Origin: Stenogyne calaminthoides
Lineage: Eukaryota; Streptophyta; Magnoliopsida; Lamiales; Lamiaceae
Reading direction: 5' to 3'
DNA length: 64,000 nucleotides
NCBI GenBank assembly: GCA_037126765.1
Contig: JBBCBC010000033.1
Coordinates: 5,780,085 to 5,844,084 of the forward strand
Positions 1 through 10,509 of this stretch are shown here, piece after piece. Both the position numbers and the translations under genes were made by a program. Each line of letters begins with the position of its first letter. Position 1 is the first letter of the stretch. Below the pieces are notes generated by a model. The model saw only the letters and a program-made list of their open reading frames with translations, made no database searches and was not told the DNA's origin.

Positions 1-182
1 TCCATAAATCATAGTTCTCCAATCGAGAACATGGGAAGTTTCTTAGAAAACATTTTATCTCGAGTCTTTTAAGAATTTAGCAAATAAGATCGATTCGAGA
101 TAGACCACAAGTATTTTAGCAAATAAAACTTTGGTCAACAAAAAGCGAGTGGTCAAGTTGAACCACCGCTTTCCGTACCACT
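1..182 (-). pseudogene. Leader and start of gag of copia element S1 (runs off the window start)
   Basis: Read on the minus strand, this follows directly from the LTR at 183-2254. Two bases after the LTR end comes TGGTACGGAAAGC, which matches the usual copia initiator-Met tRNA primer site (TGGTATCAGAGC) only in its first five bases and a few others, so it is a degenerate primer site at best. Near the window edge the minus strand reads P-M-F and then, in a shifted frame, E-N-Y-D-L-W, the kind of motif found at the start of plant copia Gag (UBN2/DUF4219 region). The frame change between them shows decay. The rest of the element lies outside the window. Confidence 0.5.
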
Positions 183-2254
183 TGTTGGTCGGTGCAAAAC
201 GAAGTCTTACACGTGTGGGGGGGAATACACGTGTTGGTGTTTTTAAAACTTTTTCATCGAGGTCACCAAGTTGTCCGATGATTTGGTCTTGAGAAGCACA
301 AATTGCTTCTGAGTCAAAGTCTATCTGAGAGGCGGTGATCTCGAAGCCGCTTTCGTAAAACCTCGCGATAATCCCAATCGAGTCCTCGAAGTTTTCAGAG
401 ATCCCGAGTTGCTTGGATCGGGATAACTAACTTCATTGAACCCTCGGAAGAGTAAGTTAGGTTTGGTAACTATCTGTTCTAGCTATTCAGGATGTCTTGG
501 AATGGTTGGCCCTTAGTTTATACTTCGTTTTAAGCTTTTCTTGAAAACCTTCGGCTTTAATGGAATAGTGATTAAAATTTGTGATTCAATTTATATGCAA
601 CTTTCGATTGGGTGATTCCAACTGAAATATCGGTGAAAATATGCTTTCAAAACAAAGTAATGCAAATGATAAAACAAGCAAAAGCAGAAAAGCAAAGAAC
701 ACGGAGATTATAGTGGTTCGAGAGACTCAAGCTCCTACGCCCCTCTCCCGATCTCTTGAGAAAAATTCATTAATCACTTCCTTGAGCTTTCTGACTACCT
801 CTGTAGTTTACTTACTCAACTCGGCCCTGAGTTTTCTGACTACCTCTGTAGTTTATTTACTCAACCCGACCTTGAGCTTTACATTTACCTCGTGGTTTAC
901 TTACTCAACTCACACAAGCTTTGACTACCACAAGTAGCTTACTAACTTCTCCTCAGAGCTTTTCGATTACTACCTCAATGTAGTTTACTCACTCTTTACA
1001 ACTCCAATCTCACCAACAATCACACTCAAACTACCTTACAAAAGGTTTGGGGTTTCTTGGTTGGTTTCCAACTAGGATGAGATATCCTTTACAATAAAGT
1101 ACAATGCAAAGGGTAGGATATCTCGACTAAGCTTTGGATATATCTTATCAAGCTAGGCTTAGTGGAATGAGCTCTCTTGATTTAAAGCACTTGAGAAATT
1201 CTCAGTTTTTCGAGTGCTTCAACTTGCAATAATAAGTTTGAGCTCTTGAGTTGCTTACAAATTTCCCGTAACCTTTCAATGTAGAAGGTCACAAGTATTT
1301 ATAGGCATACACCAAGGTCACTCTTGAAAAACTATCCGTTGGAGAGATAGCCCGTGAGTTTCCTCTTATGGTGTGTGAGAAATCCGGCTATATTTAGGGT
1401 TTGACACTCTCTAACACGTTTTAGGCAATAGTCTTTCATGTAGCCGATCTTCACTTTTTGCAGTCTGGAACTTAGTACTTACCGACATCTTTTTCAAAAT
1501 GACTGTCGTTGTCGATTGTCGGTATGGTACGATGTTGTCTTCTCTTTTTTGACTTTTTGTCTCCGGTTAAAGGTAGACAACTCAACGGCTCTTTTGGTTA
1601 CAATCTCTAAGTGATATAACCTTAACAACACTTTGTCTTAGTTCCTTTTGTCTGCATTTGAATATCTTGGCAAATATCTATTTTTCTAAGGAATCGCGAT
1701 CTTCTCAATATTGCATCCTTCAGATAGATATGTTCAGTGCCTCGGAACATTCAGGTTTATACTGAGCATTCAGTACATTATTGACTTCTTCAATAATTCT
1801 TTGTGCCTTGATGTTCTTGATCTTGATTCTTGATCTTCTATCTTACGGTGTCTTGAGTCTTCGAGTCTTCGGGTCTTCGAGTCTTGACGTCTTACGAGTC
1901 TTTACCGGATGTCTTGACCGATATCTCGAGTCTTCATGCTGAGTTTTTAGTTCCTCAGTTTCATACTGAGTCTTCAAGATCTCGGTTATATATCGAGTCT
2001 TGATTCTCGGTTTCATCGAAGTCTTGAAACTTCAATTTCACATCGAAACCGGTTTCTTGAAACTTATCGAAGTTCTTCGTAATCTTGGATCATAATAACG
2101 ATCTATATCTGGCGACTATACATTTTGCAGATAACATCCTGAATACTCTAAAACTGAATTCTGACTCAACTATCAAGATTATTCTGAACATGTCATACTC
2201 AGGGGTTTTGGGATCTAATCAAAATCATATCTTTATTAAATTCATCTCCCAACA
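183..2254 (-). repeat. 5' LTR of copia element S1 (family S), about 2.07 kb
   Basis: It begins TGTTGGTC and ends CTCCCAACA on the plus strand, so it has TG...CA ends. It shares its ends and long internal stretches with the LTR at 57250-59077, for example the block around 1060-1180 (AACTAGGRTGAGATATCC) and the segment at about 2195-2254. Its minus-strand orientation is inferred from the PPT next to the 57250-59077 copy. Internal repeats include a roughly 52-bp tandem (TCTGACTACCTCTGTAGTTT, about 780-900) and a CTTCGAGT-type array at about 1800-2060. The plus-strand 98-residue frame at 641-937 is only this repeat read as protein. The right flank is pol of element A. Confidence 0.8.
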
Positions 2255-3932
2255 CATACCAAACGACACACTTACATAACCGGAACCTCGTCGCAGTGGG
2301 AGGGTTGTGAGACAACCCGAGAGATTCATGGGGGTAGGAGAGTCCTCGGACTTAGTCCCCGGTCAAGATGAATCAGACCCATGGACTTACGACGAGGCAA
2401 TCCAAGACAAGGATGCGGTCTCTTGGCAAATAGCAATGGAAGCCGAAATGGGTTCTATGGATCATAACAGAGTGTGGGAGCTAGTCGAACCACTTAATGG
2501 GGTCAAACCCATTAGTTGCAAGTGGGTATACAAGAGAAAAAGAGGACCGGACGGGGAGGTGAAAACCTTCAAGGCAAGGCTTGTGGCGAAAGGTTATACT
2601 CAGAAAGAAGGGATCGACTTTGAGAAAACCTTTTCACCTGTAGCAATGATCAAGTCCATCCGAATTCTCTTGTCGATTGTTGCGCATCTCGACTTTGAAA
2701 TCTGGCAAATGGATGTCAAGACGGCTTTCCTTAACGGAAGTCTTGAAGAGGGAATCTATATGCAACAACCCCAAGGCTTCATTGAAAAAGACCAAGAACA
2801 CCTAGTTTGTAAGCTCAAGAAGTCCATTTATGGACTCAAACAAGCATCCAGAGCTTGGAACCGATGTTTTGATTAAGTAATAAAGTCTTATGGGTTTGAT
2901 CAAAATAAATACGAAAGTTGTGTGTACAAGAAGCGTGTCGGAACTGCATTTGTATTCTTAGTACTATATGTAGACGACATTCTGCTCATCGGGGACGATG
3001 TAAAGGTGTTGTCAGACGTAAGGGCATGGCTTTCAAAACAGTTTGATATGAAGGACTTAGGGGAAGCCGGGCACATCCTTGGGATCAAGATCTTTCGAGA
3101 TCAAGAAAAGGATGATGATAGTTTATCAAGCTTCATATATAGACACCGTCTTGAAGCGATTGACATCTGAGATTCAAGAAAGGCTTCGTACCTTTCAGAC
3201 ATGGAATCCATCTATCCAAGGAAATGTGCCCTTAAGACACAAAAGAGACAGATGACATGAAAGGCTTTTATTATGCTTTGGCTGTCGGAAGCCTTATGTA
3301 TACAATGCTGTGAACGAGACCGGATATCTGCTTTGCCGTTGGCATGGTGGCAAGATATCAAAGTAATCCGGAAAAATAGCATTGGACGGCAGTTAAGAAC
3401 ATTCTGAAGTATCTGAAAAGAACTCGAGATAGAATGTTAGTTTATCAGTCAGATAGTCTAATCTCCATCGGTTACACGGACTCGGAATTCCAATCAGACT
3501 TAGATTCCAGAAAATCTACCTCCGGTAGTGTGTTTTGTATGGGGGGAGGAGTCATGACATGGAGAAGCGTTAAGCGGAAATGCATCGCCTATTCTACCAT
3601 GGAAGTCGAATCGTGGCTCATGCGGGCGAAAAAAAGCGGTTTGACTCAAGAACTTCCTAGTGGACTTGGATGTAGTTACAAATGCACGGCGGTTTCTTGT
3701 GATAATAATCGGCGATTACAAATTCAAGGGAACCAAGGCCCACAAGGTCAGCAAACACATTGAAAGGAAATATCATCTTATACGATAAATCGTTAAGAGA
3801 GGAGATATAGAGGTGACAAAGATCGCGTCAGAAGACAACCTAGCAGATCCATTCACAAAGGGTCTGCCTCAGAACACATTCGAGAGACATGTGGAAGGAA
3901 TGAGTGTCAAGGCAGTTGTCAATCTGCTTTGA
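2255..3932 (+). pseudogene. Copia element A: reverse transcriptase and RNase H remnant
   Basis: The frame opens with the IN-RT linker and then clear copia RT blocks: S-W-Q-I-A-M-E-A-E-M, Y-K-R-K-R-G-P-D-G, A-R-L-V-A-K-G-Y, Q-M-D-V-K-T-A-F-L-N-G (first catalytic Asp) and Y-G-L-K-Q-A-S-R-A-W. It stops at 2874-2876 (TAA) where element F has CAA. The same frame then resumes with Y-V-D-D-I-L-L-I-G. A frameshift near 3105-3115 and more near 3620-3750 break the RT tail and RNase H, which still shows S-D-L-D-S-R-K-S-T-S-G and the D-N-L-A-D-P-F-T-K-G block before the terminal TGA at 3930-3932. The family is the same as E and F. The 5' part of the element is cut off by the S1 LTR. Confidence 0.9.
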
Positions 3933-4043
3933 AAGTATAAATGGGAGATATTATTAGGTTACGTGTAGGTGACATTAGATGTCACGCATTAGGAACTACA
4001 CGAGATATGATGTAAAGATATCTTAAAAGCAGACTTTGAGTAT

Positions 4044-4054
4044 AAGTGGGAGAT
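4044..4054 (+). other. Polypurine tract of element A
   Basis: AAGTGGGAGAT lies directly before TGTTGGGGTTAT, the LTR start of this family. The same tract precedes the LTRs of D, E and F. It marks the end of the internal region of A. Confidence 0.75.
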
Positions 4055-4056
4055 TG

Positions 4057-4159
4057 TTGGGGTTATCTTTGAAAAAATATCTTTTCTTTTTAACCAAACC
4101 GAATTTACATTTTTTCGGTTTGGTTATCAAAGAAAAACATCTTTCAAAGATAACCCCAA
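4057..4159. repeat. Near-perfect 46-bp-arm hairpin at the start of the 3' LTR of A
   Basis: The left arm (4057-4103, TTGGGGTTATC...ACCGAA) and the right arm (4114-4159, TTCGGTTTGG...CCCCAA) are reverse complements with few mismatches, around a loop of about 10 bases. The left arm starts like a family-A LTR (TGTTGGGGTTAT) but then departs from the LTR seen in E and G. It could be a short MITE inserted at the LTR edge or a snap-back copy of the LTR end. No LTR sequence is recognisable after it. Confidence 0.7.
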
Positions 4160-4868
4160 TAATTATCTCATATATACCACTCATTATTACTTTTCATGGT
4201 TATTAATTTTTTTTATTATTTATGGTTATTTTATTTTTTTATTGTTAGAAATATTTAATTTAAAATTGAAAGATTCTTCAAGATAGATAGATGAGTTCAA
4301 GAGCGATCACCCTATTCTTCTCTTATTCTGCTCAGATCGTGAATCGAAGGGGGTATGGTTGTATTAATTAATTCTGGGCTTTTGTTCAAATGGGCCCCAA
4401 AGGATACACAATTAAGGCACTGATTGATAGCTATGAATACGGATTTAGCAGTGGTCCTTATTAAATTAATAGCCCACTTGGTACAGCTGAATACGGACAT
4501 ATTATTTTAATCAAGATCCGGAATTAATCACCCCGTCCCGGCACGGCACGTATTACCCCCATTTTTCAGTCCCCCTCATGAGTAATTAATGTCTCCTCCG
4601 CGAAGGTATTAGCTAAGAGACCTTCTACAGTGACATTCGGTGGTCAATTTTGCCCCTCCTCAAGATTAAAATATCACATATTTGTTCTATTTCATTCTGA
4701 ATCTCTCCCATCTGTTCTAATTTCTTGCTGCGATTCTCGAGGGTGGCCACTGCCCTGAATTCGAATTCGGATCGTGAAATGCTTTCAGCTCAACAGGGTT
4801 TGCGGGGTCGACGGGTTAACCTACTGGTGCGGCTTCGCTGAGGTGTCAAGAAATTAGGGTTTTGTGAA
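4160..4868. other. Gene-free stretch leading into a possible 5' UTR
   Basis: The first 500 bases are AT-rich without recognisable coding sequence. From about 4640 the composition becomes more balanced (CTCGAGGGTGGCCACTGCCC, GGGTCGACGGGTTAACC) and ends in AATTAGGGTTTTGTGAA just before an ATG at 4869, which resembles the 5' UTR of a plant gene. No transcript evidence is visible. Confidence 0.4.
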
Positions 4869-4961
4869 ATGGGCAATGGTCCTCACTTTATGAATTTTGC
4901 GAGTAGTCACATGTCGTCGTTTCAGTTCGAGATGGAAGTTAACAACGGCGGCGTCATGGAG
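4869..4961 (+). pseudogene. Possible orphan first exon upstream of the CDPK fragment
   Basis: From the ATG at 4869 the sequence codes 31 residues (M-G-N-G-P-H-F-M-N-F ... V-M-E) and meets a possible donor, GAG|GTATTT. The phase is 0, which would join in frame to the phase-0 exon at 5715. I do not recognise the peptide. An MGN start is common in CDPKs, but the myristoylation/palmitoylation pattern and the kinase domain are absent. Without a transcript this is only a candidate exon. Confidence 0.22.
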
Positions 4962-4963
4962 GT

Positions 4964-5040
4964 ATTTTGAGGTTTTTTATTTTTATTGATGGATATTTTG
5001 TTTTTATTTTGAGGTTTTTTATTTTTATTGATGGATATAA
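4964..5040. repeat. Direct repeat, two copies of about 33 bp
   Basis: The block TTTTGAGGTTTTTTATTTTT continuing to ATTGATGGATAT occurs twice in succession (about 4966-4998 and 5005-5037), separated by a short T-rich spacer. It lies just after the possible donor site of the 4869 exon. Confidence 0.7.
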
Positions 5041-5714
5041 ATTTGTTGTGGATAGATATTTGCTAGGAGATCTGCTTCTGCAAAAATTGGAGGTTTGGAG
5101 GTGAAGGGTTTTAGAGTTATCTGAAACTGGGAATTTCATACGATTGAAGAGTGCAAGGATTTTGATAATTTCTGTCGGGGTTTTGCAATCTTCATGAGAA
5201 GGATTTTGATAAGCATGTCATATTTCAATTATACTTGTTGCTATGGCCATTTCAATTAATGCTATATTTTTTTCTGCAACACTCAATAGCAGGACTGAAT
5301 TTCAATTGTTGTAGTGAATAGATTTATGAATCTAGGATTTATTCTTTTATTGCTGATCATTTACATCTCTCCAGCTGATTGTACATTAGCTTAGAATAAT
5401 ATCAAATTCTCAATATTTGATTTTGCTCTGGTATTACTTAAAATGGCCCCAGAATATGATTGGAATCTTTGAGTTCATTGATATGAATATATGATATGCA
5501 AGATTTCACAATAAAAAATATGTTTCCTAAAGGTACCAATAGTCATTATCTGCCCCTGTGATTTTTCCAAACTTGTAGAAAATAAATGAAAAATCTTTAT
5601 ATTTTGGACTGTGGAGGCTAAGGGCATATATTGACTGCTAGATCATTTTTGTTCTTTTCTATTCTAAATTTAGCAATTTTAGATTTTTCTAACCTATGCT
5701 AACATGTTTGTCAG

Positions 5715-5837
5715 GATGGAAGAATTGATTATGGTGAGTTTGTTGCTATGATGACAAAAGGCAATGGTGGCATTGGAAGGCGAACCATGAGAAATAGCTT
5801 AAACATAAGCATGAGAGATGCTCCTGGAGCTCTTTGA
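5715..5837 (+). pseudogene. Terminal coding exon of a calcium-dependent protein kinase (orphan)
   Basis: After an acceptor (TTTGTCAG|GATGG), 40 codons read D-G-R-I-D-Y-G-E-F-V-A-M-M, the second half of the last EF-hand loop and its exiting helix, then a basic tail with R-R-T-M-R-N-S-L-N-I-S-M-R-D-A and a TGA at 5835-5837. This is the C-terminus of plant CDPKs of the CPK5/CPK6 type (established family knowledge). No kinase domain, autoinhibitory junction or other EF-hand exon is present in the preceding 5 kb, which is retrotransposon sequence. It is therefore a gene fragment, unless it is spliced to the candidate exon at 4869. Introns are kept, so it is not a processed copy. Confidence 0.8.
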
Positions 5838-6660
5838 TTTCCAACTCTACATGTTACAGGTGCTCATAATTTTCTGCTCTGTTCCTTTTTCTCTAGTTTT
5901 GTTGTAAGACTCAGGTCCTTCAATCATCAACGATGATATCCAGTATTACTATCACAACCAATTGATAATTCGTCAAAGACTAGTAAATTTGATAGTAAAG
6001 TCCGGCAAAGTATGTTTATCTTCTGGAAAAATAGATCTTTCCTAGACTTTTAATTTTTTTTTACATTTCACGTGTTCAGATACATAATAAATGGACGAAA
6101 AATCAAATGGGATTGAAAAAACAAACGAATAAGTTAAGATTGAAATACAAATATTACTTCACAGTTTATCAGTTCGTCAGTTGTTTCACTTGTTTAGTAA
6201 TTTGAAATCGGCATTATCAGGTCTACCTGGGATTCGTGATTTCTTTGTTGGCCCCATCCGTCATTCAATCATCAAGTGGTTTAAAGTTGTAATGAACATC
6301 GTGGGTGTAGCTAACTTAATGTGGTGTAGAAGATAGATGATAGAGGAGGTTTTCGTTGTGTAAGCCTTGCCTGCCTTGAATTGTTGGGATGCTAATTTGG
6401 CATCCATTTACACAAAACCTGGTGATTTATGCGGAGAAGAGTAATTTTCTTGGTTTGTGTTACTGTGTATGTATCAGGAAAGGCTGTTGTAATATTGTTT
6501 TATTGTGTTTATGTATTATTGGATATAATTTGTTGCAAGTTTTCTGGATTTGTTGAGATAATAGTTTTAAACCAGATTGCAATATTGGATAGAATTGGAA
6601 TTGCAGAAATTTGTGGAGAAAGATGTGTAAATGATTGAATGAAGGGTAATTTGGATTTTA
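5838..6660 (+). other. 3' UTR region of the CDPK fragment, with a likely UTR intron
   Basis: After the stop codon, ACATGTTACAG|GTGCTC (about 5858) looks like a donor and TTATCAG|GTCTACC (about 6219) like an acceptor, giving an intron of about 360 bp in the 3' UTR. The following 400 bp are of UTR-like composition. The 69-codon frame at 6429-6638 lies inside it and looks like chance. Confidence 0.4.
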
Positions 6661-7283
6661 ATTTAATTACATTTTAGAGCAAATTGCATACAATACGATC
6701 AAAAGATCATAAATCACTTTGATCCTAATTGAAGCTAATTTAATAAAAGATGAGTTTTTGAGTTATATTGTAGTATAAGACTAGTAAATATGTGGCATTT
6801 ATGTATAAGACTGGTAAATATGGACATGAACTATTAATATCATATGTTAACCAACAATTAAAAAAACGAGACTTTTATATTTTGGTACAAAGGGTAAAAT
6901 CGGATATTTCATAGAAATCTTAATTTTTTACATAATGATTACTCCCTATATGTATAAAATATATTTAATTTAAAATATGTGTATACAAATATATTTAATT
7001 TAAATATATTTTAAAAAACAACAAAAGACTTTTATTTAAGTTTGGGTATAAGGGGTAGATAGGACATTTCAATGAAATTTTCAAGTTTATACAAGTTTAT
7101 TACCCCCTACTAAGTGTCATACTAATTTTATACAGATTTATTACTCCCTACCAAGTGGAATATTAATTTTATGTTGTCACCCATATTATGTCATATCAAA
7201 CGACATAATACTCCCAACATATATTAAATTATACAAATCTTTTTTGTCTCATACTAATTTCATACCTCATACCAAGTAGAGCC
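6661..7283. other. AT-rich intergenic stretch
   Basis: No gene is seen. Loosely repeated phrases occur (for example ACTCCCTACCAAGTGGAATA and CCCCCTACTAAGTGTCATAC at about 7100-7170), suggesting decayed repeats. The SDA1-derived sequence starts abruptly at about 7284. Confidence 0.6.
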
Positions 7284-7427
7284 TTATATTCAAAAATATG
7301 TCCAGGTATGAAAATTTACTACTAATCTCAGGAGGCTAGTAATATGTCTAATCCTGCTCTTATTCATTTGTAGCATAGTTGCTAAATACACATTTTAACC
7401 AACTTGATTTGACGTTGACGTTGCTGT

Positions 7428-7554
7428 GTCGCACCGTCTTCGCGACACGGGAGGATTTGGTCGCGCACACTGTGCGACACGCGCGGCGCATGTCGCGCAA
7501 AACATGCGACAAGACAGAACTCTGTCGCGCGATTCAGGCGACATTCAGAGCTAT
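7428..7554. repeat. Array of 19-bp imperfect palindromes with a 32-bp period
   Basis: Four 19-base units start and end with GTCGC...GCGAC-type arms at 7428-7446, 7460-7478, 7492-7510 and 7524-7542. They are separated by 13-base spacers of differing sequence. A fifth, degenerate half-unit (GTCTCGCGA) follows after 12 bases at 7555. The arms are conserved while the 7-base centres and the spacers vary. The block is far more GC-rich than its surroundings. The 85-codon frame across it is not credible as a gene because the period is not a multiple of three. Confidence 0.85.
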
Positions 7555-7744
7555 GTCTCGCGAACTGCTAGGAGGTGAAAGTATATTATTAGCAGATAAT
7601 CCACCCGATTGTTTTTATACATGGATAACAAAATGAAGAGAAAATATGGATAACAAAATGAAGAGAAAAGATATTAAATTTTTTTTTTCAACTTTTTATT
7701 TTGTATTAATAACTTGTAGTAGATGGTATATATGTGGATATAGA

Positions 7745-7945
7745 AATTATTAGTTTATTCATTGAAAAGTATTAGTTATTTAGTTATAAAGTATTAGTTC
7801 AATCATTGAAAAGTATTAGTTTATTCATTGAAAATTATTAGTTATTTGGTTACAAAGTATTAGTTCATTCATTGAAAAATATTAGTTATTTGTATACAAA
7901 GTACTAATTCATAAATTTAAAAGTATTAATTATTTTATTATCAAA
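7745..7945. repeat. Minisatellite block 1 (AT-rich, unit about 44 bp)
   Basis: Copies of AAGTATTAGTTATTTRGTTA followed by TAAAGTATTAGTTCATTCATTG repeat several times with small changes. This is the same unit family as the larger block at 8650-9465. Confidence 0.75.
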
Positions 7946-8649
7946 TATATTATAGTTCAGTTAATATGTATCAATTATTAATTTAAACATGAAAAAATAA
8001 ATATACACATTACATGAAAAAATAAATATACATATTACATAATTTTCATTCGAGGATGGACTGCGACGTGCTGCTAGAAAAACTTGAATTAAATATTAAA
8101 AAAATGTATAAAATTTTTATTTCTAGTTATGTATAGACCTATACTTAGCTTCACGTCGCGATACATTCAAGTTGTGTAATGTACGGTATAGCTTTATTCT
8201 ACGTACTTTTAAATTTTAAATCTAAATCATTTGCAGAAGGGTCATGTTTGGTTTTTCAGTATGCAGTATATAGACGGTACAAAATGCTCCTTGGTCGTAT
8301 ATGCAACTGAAATTACAGTTAAAAAATTATAGTTATATTAAATCGTTGAACGAGAAGTCTTCAGAGATGGAAGTTGAATGATTTCGATCAAGCAGGTCGT
8401 GCTTATTTCCTCAAATTACTATAACTGGCTACTCATAATGCAAGTCAATATTATAGTATAAATATGTTTTTCATCACTAAAAATTATATTTTCGAGGTAA
8501 AATATTAATACTTCTAATATACTCTAAAGTTTAATAATATGTTATCAATTGCACCTTAAAAGTATTGTAATCTTAAAAATAATCAAGAATTCTCAAAAAA
8601 AAAAACAGAGTGGAAAAATAAAGAGTGAAAGTTATTTGGCATGAGGAAA

Positions 8650-9465
8650 GTGAGAGTTGTTTGGTTATAAAGTATTAGTTCATTAATTAAAATGTATTAT
8701 AGTTGTTTGATTATAAAGTATTATTTCATTAATTAAAAAGTATTATAATTACTTGGTTATCAACAATATTAGTTCATTAATTGAAAAGTATTAGTTATTT
8801 GGTTATCAACAATATAAGTTAATTAAATGAAAAATATTAGTTATTTGGTTATCAACAATATAAGTTTATTAATTGATAAGTATTACTTATTTGGTTATAA
8901 AGTATTATTTCATTAATTGAAAAGTATTATAGTTATTTGATTATAAAGTATTAGTTCATTAATTAAAAAGTATTAGTTATTTGGTTATCAACAATACAAG
9001 TTAATTAAATGAAAAGTATTAGTTATTTGGTTATCAACAATATAAGTTTATTAATTGATAAGTATTACTTATTTGGTTATAAAGTATTAGTTCATTAATT
9101 GAAAAGTATTAGTTATTTGGTTATCAACAATATAAGTTAATTAAATAAAAAGTATTAGTTATTTGGTTATCAACAACATAAGTTTATTAATTGATAAGTA
9201 TTACTTATTTGGTTATAAAGTATTATTTCATTAATTGAAAAGTGTTATAGTTATTTGGTTATAAAGTATTAGTTCATTAATTAAAAAATATTAGTTATTT
9301 TGTTATCAACAACATAAGTTTATTAATTGAAAAGTATTAGTTATTTGGTTGTAAATTATTAGTTCATTAATTGAAAAGTATTATAGTTGTTTGGTTATAA
9401 AGTATTAGCTCATTAATTGAAAAGTATTATAGTTGTTTGTTATAAAGAATTAGTTCATTAAATGA
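8650..9465. repeat. Minisatellite block 2 (AT-rich, unit about 44-46 bp)
   Basis: About 17-18 units occur in two alternating versions: AAAAGTATTAGTTATTTGGT with TATCAACAATATAAGTTAAT, and AAAAGTATTATAGTTATTTG with ATTATAAAGTATTAGTTCAT. The alternation suggests higher-order repetition of a two-unit block. It has no coding capacity. Confidence 0.85.
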
Positions 9466-9625
9466 AAAGTAATGCTTGTTTAAATGAAAAGTAGCACTTG
9501 TTTAAATAAAAATTATTACTTGTTTAAATGAAAAGTAGTACTTGTTTAAATAGAAAAATATTACTTATTTAAATAGAAAATAAATTACTTGTTTAAATAG
9601 AGATTATTACTTGTTTAAATAAAAA
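9458..9625. repeat. Short tandem repeat, unit about 22-24 bp
   Basis: Repeats of TTACTTGTTTAAATRAAAAG with drift, directly following the longer minisatellite and probably derived from it. The next 700 bp to 10338 are AT-rich with no gene seen. Confidence 0.7.
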
Positions 9626-10509
9626 GTACTTGTTTCCTTTACGGAATACGAAATTAGTTCCTCAAAGTTGTTGTACGTTTCCTTTATGGAATTCCAACTA
9701 ATTTTCCATTCAGTAGGTTTAATTATGTTTGTATTTCACACGTATTATTATTTTATAAAACTATATATTTTAATAAAAATCTTTATTATTTTAATTACAG
9801 AGTAAATTCAGGATTAATGAATATCCAACTGATTTCAGAATATCATTCTTCAAGTTTTGTACAACATTGATGCGTCAAGGATGGAGAAACCGAAAAATAT
9901 ATGTTGACAGTCTGAAGGGTCACATATAAAAAAGAGATCGTGCTTAGATTGGAGAAAAAATATTTAAATTTTATATATTATTATTATTAATTATGACTGT
10001 ATTAAATTAGTGCTTAATATTATTTGAACACATATTTCAAAATAAAACAATTAATTGTGATCCATAATTAATTAAAGTATAAAACCACACATTTATTATT
10101 AATTAATTATGTTAAATATACAATATAATAAACAAATCAAATAAACAAATTAAATAAATATAAAATTAATTAGCTTACATATATAATACAATAAATAAAA
10201 TAAAATAAAACAAATAAAAAAAAAAAAAAAAGTAACCACCAAATCTAACCACCAATCGCATCATCCAATCATCATTATCAATTATCATCCAATTATGCCA
10301 TCAAATCAAAGTTTGTTATAGTGTGGATTTAGTATAACTCATTTGCAGCCACATCAACGAGATGTCACAAGTCTGCTTGCACCAGCTGTACAAACCTGCC
10401 ATGAAATGGTAACCACTCTTTTGTCATATCTTGTTATTTACCTTATTTTATGTGGTTTATATTCTGGATATCTCATTAGTTTAGGAAAATTGTTTTTTAG
10501 TCCCATAAC

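Larger units (their letters stand above)
7374..10338. mobile_element. Mutator-like non-autonomous insertion, about 2.96 kb
   Basis: The SDA1-derived sequence is interrupted exactly here and flanked by a 9-10-bp direct repeat: TCATTTGTAG at 7364-7373 and TCATTTGCAG at 10339-10348. That length is typical of Mutator-superfamily target duplications (established). The ends are imperfect terminal inverted repeats: the left begins about GTTGCTAAATACACATTTTA, and the right end read in reverse is GTTATACTAAATCCACACTA. No transposase or other convincing coding region is seen inside. The contents are a GC-rich palindrome array, two minisatellite blocks and AT-rich filler. A different DNA-transposon superfamily is possible. 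Confidence 0.7.

Noticed and set aside
641..937. 98-residue repeat protein
   Set aside because: Tandem repeat within the S1 LTR; not in an internal coding region.
6429..6638. 69-residue gene
   Set aside because: Lies in the UTR-like region after the CDPK exon and shows no motif.
7428..7570. CRISPR array
   Set aside because: Plant nuclear context, variable repeat centres, only four short units, no cas genes. Reported as a palindrome array instead.
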